Below are positions 18,886 to 28,528 of a stretch of 34,968 bases of DNA, piece after piece. Location of the stretch: assembly GCA_032718475.1 (NCBI GenBank), contig JAUCBJ010005952.1:1-34968 (forward strand). Direction: 5' to 3'. The stretch comes from Nemertoderma westbladi. Its lineage: Eukaryota > Xenacoelomorpha > Nemertodermatida > Nemertodermatidae. A program made the translations under genes and the position numbers. Position 1 is the first letter of the stretch. Each line of letters opens with the position of its first letter. A model generated the notes under the pieces. The model ran no database searches. It was not told the DNA's origin and worked only from the letters and a program-made list of their open reading frames with translations.

Positions 18886-20228
18886 AGCATTGCAAATAAT
18901 AATGGACGTAACATATAACAGTACAATTGTTTGTGAATCATAATATAATATTTCCGGTGTCTACCATATTAGAAAACAATGTAAAAATGGGCGAGAAAAT
19001 CAAACCATATCGAATCAAGATATTAACAAACTATTTTAATTTTGTGTATTTTGATATCTTGGTGAATTTTATCTGTTTACTTTCTGTAATTAATCTGATA
19101 GGTAGGCCTATTAATTAAATTAAAACCAATAAACTAATATTTTTTATATATTTTTACTATTAAGATAATGGCCTCCTGGCCCGTTGGCATAGCTATAGCT
19201 TAGCTTGATAACGTTTTCTCAAACTGACCTAAAACTGCCAAGTTTCAGGCTTGTACTGTATAAAAACATTAATGATACATTTTTGTTACAATTCCATTAA
19301 ATATATCGTCCCTTTCATTTTGAAATCACCTCTATGCCATTTTTGCCGAAATGGAGATTGCTGCATTACTTTATGTTAAAATGTATTCTGAATCTGATTA
19401 ACACACTTAGAAGGCCATACTCCCACGTATAACTGAGATATTTCTCGTTTTAAAACCACCTATATGCCAGTTTTGCATAGACTCCTTGATAAAGATTTTT
19501 TTTAAAACAACCTACTGTATATAACAGATTATACTATTATAAATAGTGTAAGCCCGGGAAACAATAAAATTGGAAACAACGAATCAGGAGCTAGAACGTT
19601 GTTTATTATGATAGGGGGAGATTTGATTTATCTTTTTAAAACTTCATAATCGAAGTTAAGGATTTTAATGCTTTTTGTGTAAACATTGTAAAAAATGTAA
19701 TAATTTTTTTAAAGCAACCTATATCCCTATACATTGTTTCCTACCTAATATGTGACATAATTCCAATACCATAACTATTTTTGTTTAAAATCGTTATATT
19801 TAATGGATTTAAGAGTAAATAAGACCAAAATCCTGGAATATTACTTGCAAACAAAATTAGAATCGAAAATTGCCGTTTTACAGGAAAAGTCAATTTTGTC
19901 ATTTAGGTTGTTTGAAAATGAAAGGGACGACATATGGAAGGCTGAAATGTGGAAAACTAACAATTATATGGGATGCGATTGGAGACTTTAATCAAATTTA
20001 AATGTAAGATATGATTTAATCATTTTTGCCCTTTTATAATAATTATTATCGTTATTTTTTCTCCACTAACCAATCAATGGCTGCAAAATAGAATTATAAT
20101 CTCTACTTCCAATTGGTTGTTTACTTCTACCACTACTGCTTATCTGTATCAACATCTTCAAGAATTGATAACATGTGAGATCATTAACGAAAGGTACACA
20201 ATTTGATATCATCAAAAGCTGAAAAAGT
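18886..20228. other. AT-rich DNA, no gene recognised
   Basis: Scattered short frames only, such as 19803-19991, which has no recognisable domain. Words CTATATGCC(A)GTTTTGC / CTCTATGCCATTTTTGCC recur near 19330 and 19450, and TTTAAA-CAACCTA near 19500 and 19715, hinting at an old diverged repeat. Confidence 0.4.
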
Positions 20229-20471
20229 AGTGAATTATTTTTGTCGCTTTCATCCACCGTACGTGTACGCTTGTACCAGTACCAGGAACCGCCACCCTAT
20301 CCACAGACACATACGTTGAATTTTGGTCAATTTAGACTCACAAAGAAGTTTTCCTTTACAATTGATATAATAAAATAAACATTTTGTTTTTGCAGCTAAA
20401 TAATTATTGTACACCAACCTGAGACCATAAAGGCGGATAATACAAAGAAGGGGAAATACTGGAATGAGAAA
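20229..20471 (-). pseudogene. Partial duplicate of the GATA exon 1 end and intron 1 start
   Basis: Aligns over about 245 bp with 30580-30828 in the same orientation. It keeps the end of GATA exon 1 (minus-strand [12 protein letters not shown]...WSQ) and its donor CTCAG|GTTGGTG. In the intron part, GTACGTGTACGC, ACCAGGAACCGCCACC and GAATTATTTTTG(C/T)CGCTTTC are shared. One in-frame 2-residue change/deletion lies before WSQ. Homology stops abruptly at GAATGAGAAA, i.e. upstream exon 1 is absent. No other GATA exon is seen nearby, so it is a gene fragment, not a paralogue. A LINE fragment lies about 60 bp upstream in the minus sense. Confidence 0.75.
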
Positions 20472-20529
20472 AGGTAGAAAGACTAAAAAACGAATAAAGA
20501 AAAAGTATAGAAAGACATAGAAATTTGTA

Positions 20530-20712
20530 AAGCAAATACTTGGGTAGCTCTATCAAAAATGGATACCATCTGGAAATCAGACCTCTCCCGTCATATGAAC
20601 ACAAAGTTCTTTCGAACCACAGTGGAAAGTGTACTTTTATACGGGGGTGAGACCTGGACACTGACTAAATCACTTGAACAACGAATTGATGGTTGTTACG
20701 CAAAGCTAATAA
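20530..20712 (+). mobile_element. LINE fragment (RT C-terminal block)
   Basis: The plus-strand frame reads LSKMDTIWKSDLSRHMNTKF, TTVESVLLYGGETW and LTKSLEQRIDGCY, almost the same as the minus-strand LINE at 15290-15490. Both ends are truncated, with no tail. Confidence 0.85.
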
Positions 20713-20913
20713 GGTTTCATATTTCAGCAAAAATACTGAAATATATATCACCAAAAATAATAAACCCTTTTTTTAAAATAGGTCAATATGTAATAAGTTT
20801 GCTAAATCGCTACAATATATATATCACAATAAATAATAAATATTTTCCTTTATATATGTTTATTATCGTCATATATTCATTACACCTTCTTTATATGATG
20901 AGGTGCCCTTTAT

Positions 20914-21051
20914 CTAATTGATTCTGCTAAACATCTTTTTAGCACGATTCTGGAAACTTTTAAGCTGAGCGGAATAGATAATTGGGTTGCAGAATATGTT
21001 GAAGAGAACCATGATGCGAACGAACACATGTATAGGAGTCCCCGTAGGATA
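20914..21051 (-). CDS. GPCR last exon: TM7 with NPIIY and C-tail
   Basis: The acceptor TTGTTTCAG|TATCC precedes 45 codons ending in TAG at 20914-20916. The translation contains HVFVRIMVLFNIFCNPIIYS, i.e. TM7 with the NPxxY motif, then a helix-8-like tail AQLKSFQNRAKKMFSRIN. It joins the TM6 exon (21791-21906) in phase 0. The exon was too short to be picked up as an ORF. Function of the receptor is unknown; ligand class cannot be read from it. Confidence 0.75.
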   Translation of the reverse strand, partial: YPTGTPIHVFVRIMVLFNIFCNPIIYSAQLKSFQNRAKKMFSRIN

Positions 21052-21790
21052 CTGAAACAATTGCATTAGTAATAAACAAGACAGCATTTAAACTGCTTTA
21101 ATATTTATAAAATATGATGATGACCTACTAAAGATATCTTTAGTAGTTCAGTTATATTATCAATACGCCTAGAATATATAGAAATTTAGTTGTGTTACAA
21201 ATAAATAACATCAATGTATGAATCGCTTCGATGAATCGCTGTTATCTCTGTTGACTTCATTAAGGCCTTCTATTCCGTCTCACGATCACGTATGTTCAGC
21301 ATATTTGTGTCTACATGTGATGATGACAAGTTCCATTCGAAATCCTAATCTGAATGATCAGCCCACACTATAATACAACTCTTGCTACACGCACCTATGA
21401 CACAATCTGTCAACCCAGTTCAAAAGTCTGTACACAATTGGATGCCACCCCAACTGATGCTATAATAATGTTGATTATAATAATAATGATGTCATAATAT
21501 CCAGTAAACTTGATTTGCTGCGGAGAGTTGTGATTTTTTACGTATTTTGTATTTTGGGTATTTTGGGTGATTCCAGGAAAAAAATACGAAAAATATAGCA
21601 AAATATGAAATGTCCTATACTTTTCTGCTCACATATTTTTTTGTCGATTTTAACGGTTTAAAAAAATCTAATAGAATAATAATATGCAAAATAATAAAAT
21701 AAAAAATATTATAAAAAATAATGTATAATAATAAAGTATAAAGTCCTGTCTACACTATCTGTACTTGCTTTAATAGTGATGGTCACTTAC

Positions 21791-21906
21791 CACGTATCCT
21801 GTGACAAATCTTTGAATTTGGGTAATCGAATTTGGAATCCAACAAATACCAAAGAAAATTGAACAAATCAAAGCTGTGCGAATAATATTTGTAGACCTTT
21901 TATCTC
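21791..21906 (-). CDS. GPCR exon: TM6 with CWIP
   Basis: Acceptor TTAATTACAG|GAGAT and donor GTG|GTAAGT give a 116-nt exon that starts in phase 1 and ends in phase 0. The translation DKRSTNIIRTALICSIFF then GICWIPNSITQIQRF is TM6 with the class A FxxCWxP-like motif, preceded by basic residues at the end of intracellular loop 3. It splices in frame to 20914-21051. Exons for TM1-TM5 would lie at higher coordinates; none was recognised between 21906 and 28300. Confidence 0.7.
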
Positions 21907-21989
21907 CTGTAATTAATAAAATTCCTGTACAATATGCTGCAATGCCCCGAAGGAAAAGTAATATTAAAAAATTATTAGGAGCCCGCTCG

Positions 21990-22230
21990 ACAGCGGGATT
22001 TCTGTAAAAATCCCAGGTCATATAACACTTACTGACTGACTCACTCACCCACTGATCATAATCCAGGTTCAGGTACTTCCTGCCTGGCGTTTTTTATGAA
22101 ATTTTGCAAGTCATTGCTTTGGTAGTTCATAATCGCGTTACAAAATTTCAGATTGATTCTAATTGTGGTATTCGATATATTTCGTTTTTGGACATTATTT
22201 TGTCGCGAAATTAAATGTATTTAGACATTC
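21990..22230. repeat. Possible transposon end with TGACTGACTCACTCAC run
   Basis: Holds CCCGCTCGACAGCGGG (inverted repeat) and CTTACTGACTGACTCACTCA. The look is of a terminal region of a mobile element, but only one copy is in the window, so this is weak. Confidence 0.3.
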
Positions 22231-23376
22231 ATTGATAGCTGTGGCAAAGGAATACATAGAGAGTTGGCTGTAGGAGTATTATTGTTCGGGTCTGACCCAT
22301 TATAATACATCAAAGTCTGCCCTATTAATTAATTTGAAAAGCCAGCAAGCTGGCTATAAGAAGACAGCCCATAGACAAACGTAGTGTAGCTGGTTTGGTT
22401 CACTCCCCAGATAGTAATCCCGCCCCTAAACGTCATTATGAACCTAACATTTAAACGGCCCTGTGCTTATAATTCAATCAGCTGTCCTACCACCTATCAT
22501 AGCAGTGAGTAAAAAAATAGATATTCACATAGGATTCACTAGGAAGAGCTATTCAGCTGACGAACTGATACAAACTAACAGTTGTTCTTTAGCTTGGCTG
22601 AAGAAATCGAATTAGAATCCACTTGTTTGTTATATTGATGATATTATTACACACTCTCAGTCTCTCTCTCTCTCTCTCTCTCTTGTAACTTATTATTGAA
22701 CAGCAAATTTTACATATCCCATAAAAGTAGTCATAATTGTGTAGAAACAATATTGTTCACCGGCTGGTTTAGATTAATTAGTACATAAATAAAATAGTTT
22801 AGATATTTTTTGTTAGCGAAGTTATTTCGAATAATAAATTGTATGACTGTTTAATTTACGTTATGACTTTTCGAAGTGTAGGTATTTCTGGGCTTCTACT
22901 TGGATGTTCCTTAAATAAGCTCACCCCATTGGCTAACACTCTCCCATAGCCAAAAGGGGTGTCGGTTGGGGAACATCACTTTTGTTACTTTTAAATTTTA
23001 CGTAGCCTACGCCTGCAATACTCCTTCCGTATTAAACAGGTAAATTACAATTATTTTGTCTAATTTGCTAATGTTTGGTGTTATTTGTACCACACACTCT
23101 ATTAGGTTCAATAATTCATAATGATATTTGTGCAAGCCACGTAGTAGGCGAAGCATTTGTAAACTGTCAGTAGTCTTGGGCGGGGGGCATTAAAGGGAAA
23201 TATTTGTCATTCGTTTTTGTCGCGTAAGCCTACAGGCTTATGATTATTATTAAGACACACAAAAATATAAAAAAAATAATGAAAGTAAAATAGAATTGAA
23301 ACGAGGCTGAAACGACACCCCAATTGGAAATGTGCGCCCTGTCTAGTGATGTTAGTCTGGTATCTAGTCGTTAAGT
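22231..23376. other. No gene recognised
   Basis: Ordinary-looking AT-rich DNA. Contains a (TC)n tract at 22661-22683. No splice-bounded frame with receptor character was found, although missing TM1-TM5 exons of the receptor would be expected somewhere here. Confidence 0.4.
22661..22683. repeat. (TC)n microsatellite
   Basis: About eleven perfect TC units. Confidence 0.9.
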
Positions 23377-23415
23377 CCCCCCACCCTCCACCCCCCCCCC
23401 CCCCTCCCCCACCCT
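23377..23415. repeat. Poly-C-rich tract
   Basis: C-runs of up to about 14 interrupted by A and T; likely length-unstable. Confidence 0.8.
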
Positions 23416-23556
23416 AACTAGTTATTAGGAATAGGTTAGTTCCGACATTTATTAATTCTTACATACAGTTTTATTCTAACCTGGTTCTGTTTTAAATTGC
23501 TCTATTGAAATTAAATTTCTTATTGCAATATATAGAGCCAATCTCTAATCTCTGTA

Positions 23557-25587
23557 CGGATTCTTCGTTGCATCCTCTGGGTTCATCATGGTCCAACCTA
23601 CGGATTCTTCGTTGCATCCTCTGGGTTCATCATGGTCCAACCTACGGATTCTTCGTTGCATCCTCTGGGTTCATCATGGTCCAACCTACGGATTCTTCGT
23701 TGCATCCTCTGGGTTCATCATGGTCCAACCTACGGATTCTTCGTTGCATCCTCTGGGTTCATCATGGTCCAACCTACGGATTCTTCGTTGCATCCTCTGG
23801 GTTCATCATGGTCCAACCTACGGATTCTTCGTTGCATCCTCTGGGTTCATCATGGTCCAACCTACGGATTCTTCGTTGCATCCTCTGGGTTCATCATGGT
23901 CCAACCTACGGATTCTTCGTTGCATCCTCTGGGTTCATCATGGTCCAACCTACGGATTCTTCGTTGCATCCTCTGGGTTCATCATGGTCCAACCTACGGA
24001 TTCTTCGTTGCATCCTCTGGGTTCATCATGGTCCAACCTACGGATTCTTCGTTGCATCCTCTGGGTTCATCATGGTCCAACCTACGGATTCTTCGTTGCA
24101 TCCTCTGGGTTCATCATGGTCCAACCTACGGATTCTTCGTTGCATCCTCTGGGTTCATCATGGTCCAACCTACGGATTCTTCGTTGCATCCTCTGGGTTC
24201 ATCATGGTCCAACCTACGGATTCTTCGTTGCATCCTCTGGGTTCATCATGGTCCAACCTACGGATTCTTCGTTGCATCCTCTGGGTTCATCATGGTCCAA
24301 CCTACGGATTCTTCGTTGCATCCTCTGGGTTCATCATGGTCCAACCTACGGATTCTTCGTTGCATCCTCTGGGTTCATCATGGTCCAACCTACGGATTCT
24401 TCGTTGCATCCTCTGGGTTCATCATGGTCCAACCTACGGATTCTTCGTTGCATCCTCTGGGTTCATCATGGTCCAACCTACGGATTCTTCGTTGCATCCT
24501 CTGGGTTCATCATGGTCCAACCTACGGATTCTTCGTTGCATCCTCTGGGTTCATCATGGTCCAACCTACGGATTCTTCGTTGCATCCTCTGGGTTCATCA
24601 TGGTCCAACCTACGGATTCTTCGTTGCATCCTCTGGGTTCATCATGGTCCAACCTACGGATTCTTCGTTGCATCCTCTGGGTTCATCATGGTCAAACCTA
24701 CGGATTCTTCGTTGCATCCTCTGGGTTCATCATGGTCCAACCTACGGATTCTTCGTTGCATCCTCTGGGTTCATCATGGTCCAACCTACGGATTCTTCGT
24801 TGCATCCTCTGGGTTCATCATGGTCCAACCTACGGATTCTTCGTTGCATCCTCTGGGTTCATCATGGTCCAACCTACGGATTCTTCGTTGCATCCTCTGG
24901 GTTCATCATGGTCCAACCTACGGATTCTTCGTTGCATCCTCTGGGTTCATCATGGTCCAACCTACGGATTCTTCGTTGCATCCTCTGGGTTCATCATGGT
25001 CCAACCTACGGATTCTTCGTTGCATCCTCTGGGTTCATCATGGTCAAACCTACGGATTCTTCGTTGCATCCTCTGGGTTCATCATGGTCAAACCTACGGA
25101 TTCTTCGTTGCATCCTCTGGGTTCATCATGGTCCAACCTACGGATTCTTCGTTGCATCCTCTCGGTTCATCATGGTCCAACCTACGGATTCTTCGTTGCA
25201 TCCTCTGGGTTCATCATGGTCCAACCTACGGATTCTTCGTTGCATCCTCTGGGTTCATCATGGTCCAACCTACGGATTCTTCGTTGCATCCTCTGGGTTC
25301 ATCATGGTCCAACCTACGGTTTCTTCGTTGCATCCTCTGGGTTCATCATGGTCCAACCTACGGTTTCTTCGTTGCATCCTCTGGGTTCATCATGGTCCAA
25401 CCTACGGATTCTTCGTTGCATCCTCTGGGTTCATCATGGTCCAACCTACGGTTTCTTCGTTGCATCCTCTGGGTTCATCATGGTCCAACCTACGGATTCT
25501 TCGTTGCATCCTCTGGGTTCATCATGGTCCAACCTACGGATTCTTCGTTGCATCCTCTGGGTTCATCATGGTCCAACCTACGGATTC
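23557..25587. repeat. 44-bp minisatellite, 46 units
   Basis: Unit begins CGGATTCTTCGTTGCATCCT and ends GGTCCAACCTA. From 23557 to 25581 the distance is exactly 46 x 44 bp, with no indels. The first 25 units are identical. All seven variant sites that I see lie from unit 26 on: GTCAAA for GTCCAA near 24691, 25043 and 25087; CGGTTT for CGGATT near 25317, 25361 and 25449; and CTCGG for CTGGG near 25161. The plus-strand unit contains no stop triplet in any phase, so three overlapping ORFs of 674-729 codons arise automatically. Since 44 is not a multiple of 3, each frame cycles through all three phases. I do not annotate these as proteins. Confidence 0.95.
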
Positions 25588-25689
25588 CCTTTCCTCCTCC
25601 TTTACTGTCTTTTGATTCTTTATTTTCTTTTCTGCCATCCCCTTTGTCTCACCTAACCTGTGTTGCCTTACTTACTAAGGCTCCATTTA

Positions 25690-26800
25690 AGTGAGACTGG
25701 TCGTAATTTAACATCCTGTGAGGTTATATCTGTCACGGAAACATTTTGAAGTTGCCTTGGACTGTTATGAACCAATTTAAGTAATTTTAAAATTTTAATC
25801 ACAAATGTTAATACATCGATACATTACTTACCTTCTATATTCAAAGTTTTAATTGTGAAATAATTTTGTTTGATTTTTAATCTCATATTTGTGTTTTATA
25901 ATTACTTTTTCTCACAACATTAGAATCTAGTGCGCACAATATAGGTAAGTTGTGCGCACAACTTATTATCTATTACATTCAATACTGTTTGCTGACTTAA
26001 ACTCCCAAAAACGACGCTTCTCATGAACCTTAGTACTAAAATTTACAAAAAATGAAAATGATATCCATCCTTCATGAAAATTTCAAATTTATAACTTTTA
26101 AATTCGTATCAAGTAGATAGATATATTTATGAATTATTTAAAACAATAACAATACACCAAACAATGTATAAGTATTGTCAAACATAAAATGATTACCCCT
26201 AAACTCATCTCATATTTAACAATTTTTTTTAGCGGGAAATAATATGATAAGGTTGGCAGGAAGTAATTTGGTAAAATAAAACGACATGATAGAAGTATCT
26301 ACGGTAATTTTCTAATTAAATGCAACTTCATTACAAAATAATTGATGATTTAATATAACGAACATTACTAATATAGCAGGTAATAACAATAATTACTAAT
26401 TCAAAGTAGAAAAACAAAGAATAGCACCGAATTTATTCTAACATAATTTAAAATCTATTCCCGTCCAGATCGATATAGGTCTACCACATAGTTTATAATA
26501 ATAACTTAAATATTTTAAAGTTTTGTATTTAAAATTTGGCCCATTAAAATTACATGAGTTTTTGTAAGAGACCAAAAGAAATTTGTAAACAATAAACACG
26601 GTGATGTGAACTATAGCACAAACTTAAATTACTGTGTAAATCTATTTAAATATAATGTAGAAAGATTATAAAACACTTTCCCTAAACTTAGACTAACATA
26701 ACATTATAAGTAACATTTTTATCATTTTATATATGGCATACTCACTAGTCACTCTTACATAGTATATTAATACGGTAGGTTTAGACATACATTTATGTTG
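25690..26800. other. AT-rich DNA, no gene recognised
   Basis: About 1.1 kb of low-GC sequence with no long frame, RNA signature or repeat that I can name. Confidence 0.5.
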
Positions 26801-26803
26801 GCT

Positions 26804-27086
26804 TAAGCCCTCTCACACGGTGCAACTTGTGTCAGCAAAGTGTATCTGCAACCATCAACTATTAGCTAGTGTTAAAATGGGATATAATGTAACTTTTTAA
26901 AAATGTTGCAGCAATAAGTGTTTGACTTTGTCTCGGAAACTTCCATCTGCGTTTTGTTGCGCAATGTTGCGCAATGTTGCTGAGAATGTTCAGCAACTTA
27001 TTGCTGAGAGATGCTGACCCCTTAACATGAAGGACTTCAATTTCAGACACAAAGTTGCAGCAACAAAAGTGGCCGCGTGGGGGCTT
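26804..27086. mobile_element. Small inverted-repeat element (MITE), hAT-like in look
   Basis: Left end AAGCCCTCTCACACGGTGC followed by AACTTGTGTC. The right end on the complement reads AAGCCCCCACGCGGCCAC, then TTTTGTTGCTGCAACTTTG. The interior is a run of GTTGC/GCAAC words (GTTGCGCAATGTTGCGCAATG). No coding capacity. The superfamily is a guess from the sequence style; no target duplication was established. Confidence 0.5.
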
Positions 27087-27130
27087 AGGTATACAATGTG
27101 TAGACTAAGGCCTACCTACATTAGTATGTT

Positions 27131-27697
27131 ATGTGGGGCGAGCCACGAAGTTGGCGGAGCCTTAGCGAATTGACACTGTTAGGGGGTGGGTCAATTTACG
27201 CAAATAGTTGTCGTCGTCGTCGTTGTCGTCGTCGTCGTCGTCGTCGTTGTCGTCGTCGTCGTCGTTGTCGTCGTCGTCGTCGTTACGATTTTGACATGCT
27301 AATAACTTTGTCGGATTTAAAGCTGCCAAGTTGAAAATTTGTAGGTATCAATATGAGCAAAAGTTGAGATTTTTGAGAGACTTTCAGACACCATCAGTGC
27401 AATGGTCTCCCGCTAGAGGGCCACATGTCTAAACATTAAATGCCCTCCCATTTCTTTGCTTTTAATCCGTTTAAGCTGAAACTTGGCAGATATGTATTAG
27501 ACCATTAGCTGTGACTTTCAAAGGAGGCGAATCCATCTGCAGTTCTCCAGTCTGCCGCTAGAGGGCCAACGTGACAACGACAACTATTTGCATAAATTGA
27601 CCCACCCCCTAACAGTGTCAATTCGCTAAGGCTCTGCCAACTTCGTGCTGCGCGAAGTCCCCACTTCGTGTAGATGTATACATTCGTGGCTCGCCCT
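27131..27697. mobile_element. MITE with GGGGCGAGCCACGAA ends and long direct flanks
   Basis: Left arm GGGGCGAGCCACGAAGTTGG...CCTTAGCGAATTGACACTG...GGGGGTGGGTCAATTTACGC. The right arm is its complement from 27577 to 27697. The right arm carries an extra segment of about 40 bp (ATGTATACATCTACACGAAG, GGGGACTTCGCGCAGCACG) absent from the left. An imperfect (GTC)n tract follows the left arm at 27209-27283. Flanks CTACATTAGTATGTTA (27115-27130) and CTACATTAGCATGTTA (27696-27711) differ at one base and look like a 16-bp target duplication. No transposase. Related to the element at 3965-4592. Confidence 0.75.
27410..27566 (+). promoter_or_regulatory. Two CTCF-like words inside the MITE
   Basis: CCGCTAGAGGGC occurs at 27410-27421 and 27555-27566 in the same orientation. 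It fits the CTCF core consensus CC-(A/G)-C-(C/T)-AG-(A/G)-(G/T)-GGC. Match is by eye; binding in this organism is unknown. Confidence 0.25.
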
Positions 27698-27904
27698 ACA
27701 TTAGCATGTTACTAAAAAATTCCGGCAAAATAAGTTAGCATCATTATGAGCTATGGTAAGTAACCTACTCAATGCAATGGCAAGTAAGTAAATTAGTAAA
27801 TAGTGATATTGTAAATCAAAATAATATCGACCAACATGATTTAACTACAAGGTTTGTCCTAAACCATTGGCGGTATTCTTGTGTTTCCAGGTCCCGCCGT
27901 ACAA

Positions 27905-28318
27905 TAATTTATTGTGTCAAACAAAGGACATGGAACTAAACAATTTGGTATTTGGTTTATTATTCTGACGGCCCCTTCCAATACAATCATATATAATTAC
28001 ATATTAACAACAATAACTTAACATGACACCCACAATTTATATTATATATTTAGTATTTTATAGGTGTATTAAAATATTTTGTATTATTTAAAGATCCTAT
28101 GTTTTTAAATGACCAAAGGAAGTTATTATTGGTATATTGTATATAGATACGTAGATAGATTATGACTTATTTATATAAATAAATGTGAATAGCCTGTATA
28201 GTTATTTACTGTAATAATATATTTATCCATATTTAGCACAAATGTTTTTCTTGTTATATCGATGACTATTAATCCGAAACTCAAATATATTTTTTACCAA
28301 ATTATTCAAAGTAGTCAG
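27905..28318 (-). other. GATA 3' UTR (inferred)
   Basis: Runs from the stop codon to candidate polyadenylation signals AATAAA at 27961-27956 and 27913-27908 (minus strand). AT-rich, no ORF. Confidence 0.4.
27956..27961 (-). terminator. Candidate polyadenylation signal AATAAA
   Basis: First canonical AATAAA on the minus strand after the GATA stop that I could find, about 357 bp downstream. A second lies at 27913-27908. Confidence 0.35.
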
Positions 28319-28528
28319 CTAATACGGCGAGGGTCCACTTAGCTGAGCTATACCATATGGATTGAATGCGGATGTCATTTGGGGCAGCACTGATGACATG
28401 GATGATATATAGTTTTGGGGTTCTTGTTTGATCTCCGGTATGCTATCCGGGGTTCTAGAATACTTCTGTTTTTGTTTCCTTTTCCTGGTTTGTATGCTGT
28501 CCTTCTTCATGGCGAGAGGGCGAGCCAC
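28319..28528 (-). CDS. GATA coding exon 4 (basic tail and C-terminus)
   Basis: Acceptor TTATTTCTAG|GTGG, phase 0. Encodes [18 protein letters not shown], the DNA-contacting basic arm, then KQKQK and a short Ser/Pro C-terminus ending in GPSPY. Stop at 28321-28319. The C-terminal region is short compared with vertebrate GATA4-6. Confidence 0.95.
   Translation of the reverse strand: MARPLAMKKDSIQTRKRKQKQKYSRTPDSIPEIKQEPQNYISSMSSVLPQMTSAFNPYGIAQLSGPSPY

Noticed and set aside
23505-25694. Three overlapping plus-strand ORFs of 674-729 codons
   Set aside because: They are produced by a 44-bp repeat that contains no stop triplet in any phase; identical repeats in all three frames are not evidence of a protein.
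26862-27050. 62-codon minus ORF
   Set aside because: Lies inside the inverted-repeat element at 26804-27086 and has no domain.
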